Source of the DNA: JACCZX01 sp038216465
GTDB taxonomy: Bacteria; Pseudomonadota; Gammaproteobacteria; Burkholderiales; Burkholderiaceae_F
Direction: 5' to 3'
Assembly (NCBI GenBank): GCA_038216465.1
Contig: JBBQQC010000012.1
Location: 1-64,000 of the forward strand
DNA length: 64,000 nucleotides
How positions within the stretch are numbered: position 1 is the stretch's first letter; each line of letters starts with the position of its first letter. The translations under genes were made by a program, and so were the position numbers. The notes under the pieces were generated by a model. It was not told the origin of the DNA and did not search any database. It saw only the letters and a list, made by a program, of their open reading frames with translations. Positions 56,770-64,000 of the stretch are shown in pieces.

Positions 56770-58605
56770 CTAGCGTCGCACTTCGAAAATTCCGTCCTCG
56801 CCGCGTAGCTGACTATTCAGTGAAGCGCGATCCTGAATAAAGTCGCAATTCGCTGCTGGCTCGGCTAAGTACGACTCCAGGTCTCCATGCCGACGGATCA
56901 GTCGGGGAACGAGGTCTAAAAAGATATCGGTGAGCTCCGGATCGAAATGTGTTCCGCGTCCGCGCTTGATCTCTTCCAGCGCATGATTAAGAGGCCATGC
57001 TTCCTTGTAGCTGCGCCGATGCGTCAATGCGTCGAACACGTCAGCTATTGCGGTGATTCGCGCGGACAGCGGAATCTGAGCGCCCACCAGTTGGCGTGGG
57101 TAGCCGGTGCCATCCCACTTCTCATGGTGGCAATGGGCTATGTCTTCAGCGACGTGCATTTGCGCTAACCCGTTGCTGGCTTCACGAATCATGCGTGCCC
57201 CTTCAGCCGCATGCGTTTCCATGATCGTGCGCTCTGCCGATGTGAATTTGCCGGGCTTATTTAAGATGGACTCTGGAATTAGCCCCTTCCCAATGTCGTG
57301 CTGGCGCGCGCCGATCTCGAGCAACAGGCAAGTGTTTTCATCCAATCCGTGCGCCTTGGCAATTTCGCGCACCATCGAGCCGACACGATAAACGTGATAT
57401 CCAGTGGTGTCGTCGAACAGCTCGGCAGCGACCGAGGCTTTCTCCAGGTAGTCGGCCAACGACTGCACGACAGCGGCCGAATGCATTTGATCCGCGAGTT
57501 CCTGCTGCTGCGCCGAATCCGCAGCTTGCTGGCGCTCGCGCCACTGTTTTTCGACAGCACGCACATGTCGTTGCTGGTGCAGCTTGATCTGATGACGGCG
57601 GATACGTTGAGTGAGCTGGGTCAACTCGTGCATCAGCAGAGACGAAACGTCTGGTTTCTCTGCCAGTTGATAGCCGCGCACGGAAGCCATCAGCATGTCG
57701 CGTAAATTTCCCTCAGGGCCGCGACGGGCCATTTCCAGCGCTTGTTTGAGCCGCGTCAGTCCGATGTCACGTGCGCCGCCCGCAATTTCAGCCATTGCTT
57801 CAGCGGCGAGCGCGTAGTTCTTCGCCATTTGAGAGCCAAACTGCTCGGCGAAACCTCGCGCTATGCGCGCTCGATCCCTCGCTTGTTCATACTGTCGAAC
57901 TTCGATTAGGAGCCGAACGTAAATATGTTCCAACTGCACCCGTGCCACGCATTCAACTGGAGATTGGGGTGGAAGAGCAGAACTAAGCGCCTCCTCCATC
58001 GCCTCGACTCCTCGCGGGATATCCCTCACATGAAGAGCCAGGAAAGCAATGTTCCCTAAAGCATTCTCCCGTTGCCGCTGTGCGCCTTCGTTGCTCCCAA
58101 CCTGTCGAAGCACACTCTCCGAGGCTTCCATGGCGTCCGCATACTGCGCGGCTGATGTATGTGCTGCCCCAATGTTTTGGATAACTTTTGACGTGCAATC
58201 CACATCTTTCAGTCGTGAAGCCACCTGCAATGCTTCGTTTAAATTTGCCAGAGCGCCTGGGTAGTCTAGAGTCTGAACACGCATCACGCCGCTGGTATTT
58301 AGCGCTCGCCATAGGCGACGTTCGTCTTCAACTTGTCGCGCCGCTTCGATGGCGTCATCAGCAGGGTCGAGGGCACGCTCAGCGTGTCCTTCCACATAAT
58401 GAAATGTGGCGATGTCGAGCAAACAGTCCACTCGGAGCGGGCCAGCAGACGCAGGGAGTTCTTTAAGCACTTCGTAGGTCTGATTAACAAACTCGTGCGA
58501 GTATTTGCCAGCAACTAATGCCAAATGAAGCTGTTCGAGCCGACCAGGCAAGTCGATCGATTCAGAAGTCAAGTGACTCAGAAGGTGGACGTCGGACGAT
58601 CCCAT
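56770..58605 (-). CDS. TPR-repeat HD-GYP phosphodiesterase 1
   Basis: The 611-residue protein has no signal or membrane segment. Residues about 45-320 form helical TPR-type repeats (for example LWRALNTSGVMRVQTLDYPGA), a coiled coil spans about 325-385, and an HD-GYP domain follows. Catalytic residues are intact: TGYHVYRV, HDIGK (436-440), METH, HHEKWDGTGYP (His pair 493-494) and IADVFDAL. HD-GYP enzymes break down cyclic di-GMP. ATG at 58605 and TTG at 58644 are both possible starts. It is divergent from peptide gene 1 and is one of three paralogues here. Lower GC than the envelope operon by eye. A peptide-receptor role is inferred. Confidence 0.85.
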   Translation of the reverse strand: MGSSDVHLLSHLTSESIDLPGRLEQLHLALVAGKYSHEFVNQTYEVLKELPASAGPLRVDCLLDIATFHYVEGHAERALDPADDAIEAARQVEDERRLWRALNTSGVMRVQTLDYPGALANLNEALQVASRLKDVDCTSKVIQNIGAAHTSAAQYADAMEASESVLRQVGSNEGAQRQRENALGNIAFLALHVRDIPRGVEAMEEALSSALPPQSPVECVARVQLEHIYVRLLIEVRQYEQARDRARIARGFAEQFGSQMAKNYALAAEAMAEIAGGARDIGLTRLKQALEMARRGPEGNLRDMLMASVRGYQLAEKPDVSSLLMHELTQLTQRIRRHQIKLHQQRHVRAVEKQWRERQQAADSAQQQELADQMHSAAVVQSLADYLEKASVAAELFDDTTGYHVYRVGSMVREIAKAHGLDENTCLLLEIGARQHDIGKGLIPESILNKPGKFTSAERTIMETHAAEGARMIREASNGLAQMHVAEDIAHCHHEKWDGTGYPRQLVGAQIPLSARITAIADVFDALTHRRSYKEAWPLNHALEEIKRGRGTHFDPELTDIFLDLVPRLIRRHGDLESYLAEPAANCDFIQDRASLNSQLRGEDGIFEVRR

Positions 58606-58772
58606 ACCCGATTCGTACTCAGTAGGCGAGACGCGGTACCACAAAGGGCTTGCGCCCGGTGGATTTCCGAGGGTAAAGTGCGATTGGCTGGGTAAAGGCG
58701 CTAATACCCGGCTTCTTCAAGTCTTTACTAATAAATTAAGAAAATCAGCACCAACCGCGGAAGGAAACTACG

Positions 58773-58874
58773 ATGGAACAAGTACTTGACGTTGTTAAGG
58801 AAGAAGAAGTTGTCGAACTTACTCTTCAGGACCTCGAGCAAATCGGTGGCGGAGTCGCCGTTTGCACGTTGTAG
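58773..58874 (+). CDS. Double-glycine leader mini-peptide 1 (33 aa)
   Basis: A 33-codon gene has a strong AAGGAA site six bases before its ATG and an intrinsic terminator 20 bases after its stop. The acidic leader ends ELTLQDLEQIGGG, close to the colicin V leader pattern LTLNELDSVSGG recognised by C39 peptidase transporters. Only GVAVCTL (or VAVCTL) would remain after Gly-Gly cleavage: far too short for a usual bacteriocin and about the size of a signalling peptide. It contains one Cys. It is divergent from TPR-HD-GYP gene 1 and resembles mini-peptide 2. No processing transporter is in the window. Confidence 0.8.
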   Translation: MEQVLDVVKEEEVVELTLQDLEQIGGGVAVCTL

Positions 58875-58894
58875 TAGCTAGGTAACCGCAAAAA

Positions 58895-58920
58895 GGGCTC
58901 CGACTGGAGCCCTTGTTTTT
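58895..58920 (+). terminator. Rho-independent terminator of mini-peptide 1
   Basis: GGGCTCC/GGAGCCC form a perfect 7-bp stem with loop GACT, preceded by an A-run and followed by TTGTTTTT. Its presence shows that the mini-peptide is a single-gene transcript. Confidence 0.9.
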
Positions 58921-58964
58921 GAGCCAGCAGCATGGACGGCAGAAGCAGCGCCGGATTGGAATTG

Positions 58965-58985
58965 AAAAGCCCCGCGTCGTGGGGC
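58965..58985 (-). terminator. Possible minus-strand terminator of the mini-peptide 2 transcript
   Basis: On the minus strand GCCCC/GGGGC (loop of 7) is followed by TTTTCAATT. It lies about 150 bases after the mini-peptide 2 stop. The intervening stretch has two more inverted repeats (CTGCTT/AAGCAG near 58989-59020 and GTAGCA/TGCTAC near 59056-59080), so the transcript would have a structured 3' part. Confidence 0.55.
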
Positions 58986-59132
58986 CTGACTGCTTCGACC
59001 GGGCGGCAGGCCTAAGCAGCCTTCTGTGGTTCCTACCAATAAATTCGTGGACGGGGTAGCAAGCCCGTCGGCCTGCTACTTCGGTGCAAACCGCGTCGGC
59101 GACAGCAAAATTTAGCGACTACCGACGAGCGA

Positions 59133-59267
59133 CTAACCAAAAGTATTGATTATGGTCCCGCCCGCAACCATGTCTAAATCGCTAAGCGAAAGCTGAATCG
59201 AATCGGTTTCTGCTTCGTAGTCAACCTGTTGTTCGACTACGGCGTCAGCTTCAGTCCTGGTATTCAT
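59133..59267 (-). CDS. Double-glycine leader mini-peptide 2 (44 aa)
   Basis: A 44-codon gene has an excellent AAGGAGAT site before its ATG at 59267. The acidic leader ends IQLSLSDLDMVAGG, the same L-x-L-x-D-L-x-x-[IV]-x-G-G pattern as mini-peptide 1 and the colicin V leader. Cleavage would leave TIINTFG, seven residues with a different sequence from the other mature peptide. It is divergent from TPR-HD-GYP gene 2 with a gap of about 195 bases, mirroring the peptide 1/receptor 1 layout. No maturation or export gene is nearby. Confidence 0.82.
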   Translation of the reverse strand: MNTRTEADAVVEQQVDYEAETDSIQLSLSDLDMVAGGTIINTFG

Positions 59268-59380
59268 CTGAATATCTCCTTGAAATTATTGGTCGGTCGC
59301 CGCTTCGCCGCATCGCGTGCGTGAAACTTAACCGAATGATGCAACAATCTCAGCGGCAAAAGAATCGCGCCGAACGGTGG

Positions 59381-59398
59381 CTACCACGCATGTGGTAG
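59381..59398. repeat. 18-bp dyad upstream of TPR-HD-GYP gene 2
   Basis: CTACCAC GCAT GTGGTAG is a perfect 7-bp inverted repeat with a 4-base centre, 65 bases before the gene start. It could be an operator in the shared control region of mini-peptide 2 and receptor 2. Two copies of TAGATA (59396 and 59414) overlap or follow it. No T-run follows, so it is not a terminator. Confidence 0.5.
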
Positions 59399-59462
59399 AT
59401 AAAGCAGAATCGATAGATACACCAGAACCGTCTTGTTCGCCCTTCCGAGAGCCATCCCAAGA

Positions 59463-61301
59463 ATGACTAAAGCAGCGCGCGACAGCCTCGCTCGGCTGGA
59501 TAGCGAAATCAAGGCGAATCTGACGGTGCCGCGTGGGGATACTCTAGGCTTTCTTGCCGATGCACTCAGCCGGCTCCGCGAAATTCCATTCTCCATAGAC
59601 CCGGCTAGCCGTGTCGGCTGTCTGCTCAGCATTGCACAACAGTACTGTCATCAGGGTCAGCAAGTTTTTAGTGGCGTGGAGCCCGCGGCCCTGGCTGTGA
59701 TGGTTTCGAATGATCTCGGAGATGCCGCACTCCGTCGCAAAGCGCTGACGTTTCAAGGAATCATCCTCTCGCAAACGAATAATCCTGGAGACGCCTTGCT
59801 CTCGCTAGAGGAAGCCCTGCGCTTAGCGGAAGGCCTGCGAGACAGTGCTGGAGTTGCCATCGTGTGGAACAGCTTGGGAGGGGCTTTCTATGATGCTGCC
59901 TTGTATCTGGATGCGCGCCAGTGTTACGAAAGAGCATCCCTAATTGCCGGCGGGATCGACCTGCGCTATGTGTATTCCGCAGCCCTGACAAACGCCGCAA
60001 CCTGTTGCCTGCATACACGTGAGTATGCAGAAGGTATCGAAAAAATCCGAGCGGCTATCTCATCAATGCCCGTGCCAGACTCGCCTTCGCTTGCGCTCGC
60101 CCGCGTGCTCGCGGAGGGAACCTTTACACGGCTGCTATTGGCGACCGGCAGCGTGAATGAAGCATCGATGCGTGCTCAACTAGCCAAGGAGTTTGCTGCC
60201 CGAGCTAAGTCCGTACAGGCCGATATCTCCGCATCGTGCTCTGAAGGGTTGGTAGAAGTCTATTCCGGACTAGGCGACGTGGGCTTGTCACGAGGTATGA
60301 AGGCTCTTGAGAAAGCGAGGCAAGTGAAGCCATCGTTGCGCGAAACGTTACTGGCGATGGTGCAAGCACATGAAAAGGCCGGTCGCCCTGAGCGGGCGCT
60401 GGCACTGCATCGCGAACTCACACTTCACATTCGAAAAGCTCAGCACGAAAACATCGTTAGGCACCAGGAGTTACATCTGAAGCAGCTCGAATCTCACGAG
60501 GACGTTCAGTTTCCGCCGCACCTACTCGAAGAAAAAGACGCCGAGCTAACACAAAAAATCGCCGCCCAGACCGTCGGCGCAAAGCAAGGCCGCCTGCTCG
60601 AGCAAATGGCGTTCACCGCCGAGATGCGCGACGATCCGACCGGCGAGCACTGTTATCGCGTCGCTCGGCTGTCGGCGTTACTGGCCCAGGCGCACGGTGA
60701 ATCGCCGCAGGTCTGCGCCACGATCGAGCTTGCGGCGCGTCTGCACGATATCGGCAAGGTCGGCATTCCGGACACGCTGATGCAGAAGCCCACGTTGCTC
60801 TCCGACGGTGAGCGCCAGATTTTGGAGACGCACGCGAAAACCGGTGCCGAGTTGCTATCCCGGACGAAGGTGTCGTACGGCGAAACGGCTGAAGAGATAG
60901 CCCGTCATCACCATGAGCGCTGGGACGGGCACGGGTATCCCGATGGCATTTTCGGCTCGGCGATCCCGTTGGCGGCGCGCATTGTGGCCGTGTGCGATGT
61001 CTACGACGCGATGACGCATGACAAGGCGTATCGGCGGGCGTTGTCGAGCGAAGAAGCCGTCGCCGAGATGTCACGCGGGCGGGCGCTGCAGTTCGACCCC
61101 AAGCTGATCGATGTCTTCGGTCCCTTGATCTCACGGCTGCGCGCCGAGCACACAGACCTCGACACGTTCCTCGGTGCGGCCGCGCGGCAGACTGCGCTGA
61201 CCGTGGCAAGGCAAAAGATCGCTGCGTCGCTGGCGAGACCGATCGACAACGTTGAGGCGGACCGCCGTACGGCGCAAGAGCGTTCAAGCGAGGTCAAATA
61301 A
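59463..61301 (+). CDS. TPR-repeat HD-GYP phosphodiesterase 2
   Basis: The 612-residue paralogue of protein 1 has helical TPR-type repeats over about residues 40-330 (VAIVWNSLGGAFYDAALYLDA is one), a charged linker, and an HD-GYP domain from about 380. Catalytic motifs are complete: TGEHCYRV, HDIGK (428-432), LETH, RHHHERWDGHGYP (His pair 483-484) and VCDVYDAMTHD. No membrane segment. ATG at 59463 is preferred; a TTG at 59433 is in frame. By eye the TPR half has lower GC than the HD-GYP half. It is divergent from mini-peptide 2 and convergent with gene 3. Cyclic-di-GMP hydrolysis is family knowledge; ligand sensing is inferred. Confidence 0.86.
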   Translation: MTKAARDSLARLDSEIKANLTVPRGDTLGFLADALSRLREIPFSIDPASRVGCLLSIAQQYCHQGQQVFSGVEPAALAVMVSNDLGDAALRRKALTFQGIILSQTNNPGDALLSLEEALRLAEGLRDSAGVAIVWNSLGGAFYDAALYLDARQCYERASLIAGGIDLRYVYSAALTNAATCCLHTREYAEGIEKIRAAISSMPVPDSPSLALARVLAEGTFTRLLLATGSVNEASMRAQLAKEFAARAKSVQADISASCSEGLVEVYSGLGDVGLSRGMKALEKARQVKPSLRETLLAMVQAHEKAGRPERALALHRELTLHIRKAQHENIVRHQELHLKQLESHEDVQFPPHLLEEKDAELTQKIAAQTVGAKQGRLLEQMAFTAEMRDDPTGEHCYRVARLSALLAQAHGESPQVCATIELAARLHDIGKVGIPDTLMQKPTLLSDGERQILETHAKTGAELLSRTKVSYGETAEEIARHHHERWDGHGYPDGIFGSAIPLAARIVAVCDVYDAMTHDKAYRRALSSEEAVAEMSRGRALQFDPKLIDVFGPLISRLRAEHTDLDTFLGAAARQTALTVARQKIAASLARPIDNVEADRRTAQERSSEVK

Positions 61302-61332
61302 AGCCCGACCGGGCTCTGGACGCCGGTTCTCG

Positions 61333-63164
61333 CTATAGTGTTTCGCGCTGGGAACGCAGCAACCTCGCGAGACGACGCTGCTCTTGAACTACTGACGAAT
61401 GCTCTGCGCCCTCGGCCAAGAGCTGATCGAGATCATCGGTCTCTTGGTGCAGCCTGCGCAAGAGAACTACGAATAAGTCTGCTAGCCGAGGGTCGTATCG
61501 TGAACCTGAGTTGGCCTCAATCTCGGACAGCGCTGAAGCAAAGGAGCGCGGAATTCTGAAGGGGCGCCAGTGCACCATGGCGTCGAAGCTGTCGCAGATC
61601 GCGACGATGCGACCCGCTATTGGAATGGCTTCGCCTTGCGTGCCAACGGGATATCCGCCGCCATCCCAGCGTTCATGCGAGTGCCTAACCGCGTCCGCGA
61701 TGACGAGGAGATGCTTGTCTTTCAGATTTTCGATCAGGCCCGCCCATCTTCAGAGTGCTTTCTGAGAAGTGCTTTCTCACTGTCTGTCAGGGCTTCGCGC
61801 TTCAAAAGCACCTGGTCCGGGGCGAAGACTTTTCCGACGTCGTGCAGTAGCCCTGCCAACCGAGCAGTTTCGATTTCTTTATCTGTACAGCCTCCTTCAC
61901 GCGCGAGTAACTCACTCAGTCGAGCCACGCGATAAACATGCTCCCCGTTTGAAAACGTATCTTCTTCCCGCAGTTCTGCGCGAATCGCTAGACCGACGAG
62001 ATGGTCGATGCGCTCATCCGCTGCTGCTCCGAGGTGAGCGGCTTGAGCTAGCAGAGTGCTACGGTGCTCTTTCGCTCTGGCCTCTGCTAGGTCATCGAGC
62101 ATCCACCGCGTGCCACTAATGTCCATTGGCAAGGCATGGCTCGTCACGCCAGCATGAAGCGACAAATCCAGTTGAGCGGCATCACGCAAGTATTGGAGCG
62201 CCTCTTCTGGTCGCCCTGTGCCCTGAAGCGCCATGACGACGACATCAAGGCTGTAACGATAAAGAGCGCATCGACTCTTGTTCCTCGCCACTTCGGAGAA
62301 TAGGGCATCGATCGCTTCATCGGCGGTTACGGGGTCGTGAGCATCGACTAATAGCGAAGCAAGCCGAGCTAATCGCCGTCCAACCTCGCCAGCCTTGGGG
62401 ACCAAGTTTCGGGCACATTTCGCGTGCTCCGCCGCTTGCCGCACATCGCCGCTCGCAACGCGCAGTTGAGTCAGCAACAACTCGATATGTGCCAGGTTCA
62501 GGGCCTGTTCCATTGATTGCGGATTTGTTACCAACGAGCGGGCGGCTTGTGCGACATCAAGTCCACGTTGTATTTCCTTGATTCCCAGCAGCAATTGGCC
62601 TTGATTGCATAAAGCAACGGCGCGCGCCAGTTCAGCGTGCGCTGGCAGTACCCTCAAGGCTTGTTCGAAACACTCGTAAGCAATGCTGTAGCGAGCCCCG
62701 AACAACTGCGCAAGGCCTAGATCCGTAAGTACCGCGGAAGTTTGTTTGTGATTACCCGCCGCGCGAGCATTTTCGAGCGCTTCTAGTAAGACAGGAATCG
62801 CATCCGCCGGCTGTCCCATTTCAGCCAGCACTACGCCTTGCAGCTTAAGTGCTTGGGCAAGAAGCAACGGATCGTTGGCGCGCCGGCCAATAGCGGCCGC
62901 CTGCGCAGCGCACCCGACGGCCGCCTCGTATTCAAGATTAATAAAGTGCCAGCGGCCTACAAAAAACCAGCACGCCGCGTGCGGCTCTGTCGCAGGTTCG
63001 CCATTCAATTCGCGCAACGCAATTTCCGCTGGCGCGAATAGAAATTCTTCGTCCGCTCGCAACCGACCCTTGAGACGCTCGAGACGCGCTTGAAGATCGG
63101 GCGCTGCCGGGTACGGCATGTCCCCGTACGACGCAACGTCTGTTAAGCGATGACGGGAGTCCAT
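61333..63164 (-). pseudogene. TPR-repeat HD-GYP protein 3, frameshifted
   Basis: From ATG 63164 the frame encodes 476 residues: TPR-type repeats (for example QALKLQGVVLAEMGQPADAI) and the start of the HD-GYP domain, including GEHVYRV and HDVGK (441-445). It stops at 61734-61736. A shift of one base at about 61737 restores 134 more codons with HSHERWDGGGYP, GRIVAICDSFDAM and a normal C-terminus, ending at 61333. So one base is missing, by mutation or sequencing error; no slippery heptamer is evident. The usual HH pair before E-x-W-D-G is S-H here, which would remove one metal ligand. It starts 5 bases after the hybrid kinase stop. Confidence 0.82.
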
Positions 63165-63169
63165 TCGAG

Positions 63170-64000
63170 CTACAGGAACCCAGCCTCGGGCAACTTCCGA
63201 CGTCCCCCCAACACATCGAGAATCAGCGCGAACATCGCTTCGGTTAGTGGCTTGCGCAACACGGGCACCTGCTGCGAGATTCGCAGCAGGTTTGGGTTGC
63301 GTGCATGCCCGGTGACCACGATGATCTTCAGTCCCTGTCCCGCCCACCGCCCGCGCACCACTTCCAGATACGTCGTGCAGTCGCCATCCTTCAACTGATA
63401 GTCCATCAGTACCAGATCGGGCATCCGCTTCATCTCAACTACGCCGTTCAGCCATACCAACGGTTCGCTGTGCGCAAAGACTTCGACGCCGAGATTGCCG
63501 AATAGTCGCTCGGTGGTGCGCAGAATTTGGACGTCGTCGTCGAGAATCGCTACTAACTTATTCTTTGCGAGCTTTGCCGCGTTGACGTCTCGCAGGCGCG
63601 GTTGTGGCGCGACGGTGTTGATCGGCCCGGGCAGCCTGATCCGAAAGCAAGTGCCGCGTTGGGGCGTCGACATGCACGTCACCGTGCCGCCCATGCGCTC
63701 GGTGTAGAGGCGCACGTTGTAGAGGCCGAGGCCCGAGCGCGCGGCGGATTGGCCGATCGGCGATAGCGACGGCGCTTTCAGCGGCTCGAAGATGCTGGCA
63801 ATCGTCTCGGGCTTCATACCACGGCCGTTGTCGCGCACCTCGAAGGAAATGTCGTCTCCCGCGCGCCGCGCGCCGATCAATATTTTTTTGCCGTTGGAGT
63901 GCCAGATCGCGTTGGCGACCAGGTTGTTCAGGATGCGCTCGACCCAGCGCTCGTCAGCCACGAACGCCAGGCGTGAGCGCGCGCCACGCAGTGTGATGTC
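63170..64000 (-). CDS. Hybrid sensor histidine kinase, C-terminal part (cut by window)
   Basis: The frame runs off the right edge. Visible are a histidine-kinase ATPase domain (N box RILNNLVANAIWHS, G1 VRDNGRGM, G2 SGLGLYNVRLYTERMGG) and a C-terminal receiver domain (AILDDDVQ, phospho-acceptor in LVLMDYQL, VVTGHA, and Lys in VLRKPL). The sensor and dimerisation parts lie outside. It is followed 5 bases later by the TPR-HD-GYP 3 gene, so the two are probably co-transcribed and the kinase may control, or act with, that protein. The input signal is unknown. Confidence 0.88.
   Translation of the reverse strand, partial: DITLRGARSRLAFVADERWVERILNNLVANAIWHSNGKKILIGARRAGDDISFEVRDNGRGMKPETIASIFEPLKAPSLSPIGQSAARSGLGLYNVRLYTERMGGTVTCMSTPQRGTCFRIRLPGPINTVAPQPRLRDVNAAKLAKNKLVAILDDDVQILRTTERLFGNLGVEVFAHSEPLVWLNGVVEMKRMPDLVLMDYQLKDGDCTTYLEVVRGRWAGQGLKIIVVTGHARNPNLLRISQQVPVLRKPLTEAMFALILDVLGGRRKLPEAGFL

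Noticed and set aside
58684..58699. TTGGC-like -24 element with GG-N10-GC spacing upstream of mini-peptide 1, possible sigma-54 promoter
   Set aside because: The -12 part (AGGC) does not match TTGC well, and no similar element precedes mini-peptide 2.
58932..59015. 27-codon frame between the mini-peptide genes as a possible third peptide
   Set aside because: No ribosome-binding site and no double-glycine leader pattern.
59086..59092. GCAAACC string resembling the conserved core of the c-di-GMP-I (GEMM) riboswitch, attractive next to HD-GYP genes
   Set aside because: The second conserved block (GACGCAAAGCC) and the tetraloop/receptor stems are not in the right order or spacing on either strand.
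61303..61316. AGCCC/GGGCT hairpin between convergent HD-GYP genes 2 and 3 as a terminator
   Set aside because: Only a 5-bp stem and no T-run on either strand.

Overview
The window reads as the chromosome of a GC-rich betaproteobacterium (order not resolved from sequence alone). The evidence is gene order: glnD-map facing rpsB-tsf-pyrH-frr-uppS-cdsA-dxr-rseP-bamA-skp-lpxD-fabZ-lpxA-lpxB-rnhB-(SpoU methylase), smc-zipA-ligA, and dapC-dapD-pilU-dapE-prmB are arrangements typical of that class. No rRNA, tRNA or CRISPR array was seen.

Layout. 1-1866 is accessory: a decayed IS110/IS1111-type element abutting an attC-like integron site and a GFA-family gene that looks like a relic cassette, then a DUF1353 gene. 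1990-6659 is an ABC importer operon of the BMP (basic membrane protein, nucleoside-type) family. 6663-13981 holds a DUF4139 protein, a lone FtsX/YbbP-like permease, a broken SDR gene, rmuC, a YflT-like stress protein and a possible small membrane protein. 13985-22243 is metabolic: GST, ACAD10/11-like acyl-CoA dehydrogenase, quinone oxidoreductase, SRPBCC protein, a MoaD-like carrier paired with a BNR-repeat protein, a membrane protein, an APH-type kinase and a CaiB CoA-transferase. 20022-29916 is one long minus-strand run that goes on with an ABC-F ATPase, prmB, lysine/DAP biosynthesis (dapE, dapD, dapC), pilU and queF. 30010-37935 carries smc, zipA, ligA, an MTA/MTI phosphorylase and def. glnD and map lie on the minus strand, facing away from the large translation, isoprenoid and envelope operon at 41536-56715.

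The most unusual part is 56770-64000. It encodes three paralogous proteins with TPR-type repeats followed by an HD-GYP (cyclic-di-GMP phosphodiesterase) domain, plus a hybrid histidine kinase cut off by the window edge. Between the first two lie two tiny genes that encode 33- and 44-residue peptides. Both have a colicin-V-type double-glycine leader and only about seven residues after the Gly-Gly. Each peptide gene is divergent from one TPR-HD-GYP gene, so the layout is receptor1(-), peptide1(+), peptide2(-), receptor2(+). I propose, as inference, that these are cognate secreted-peptide/receptor pairs in which a short processed peptide is read by TPR repeats and controls c-di-GMP breakdown, analogous to the TPR-based peptide receptors of Gram-positive bacteria. 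The third TPR-HD-GYP gene has a one-base frameshift and an altered metal-ligand position.

The housekeeping blocks are conventional, with many 4-base stop/start overlaps that imply translational coupling. Start codons are often GTG or TTG. Starts were chosen from ribosome-binding sites, signal peptides and overlaps, and uncertain ones are flagged.
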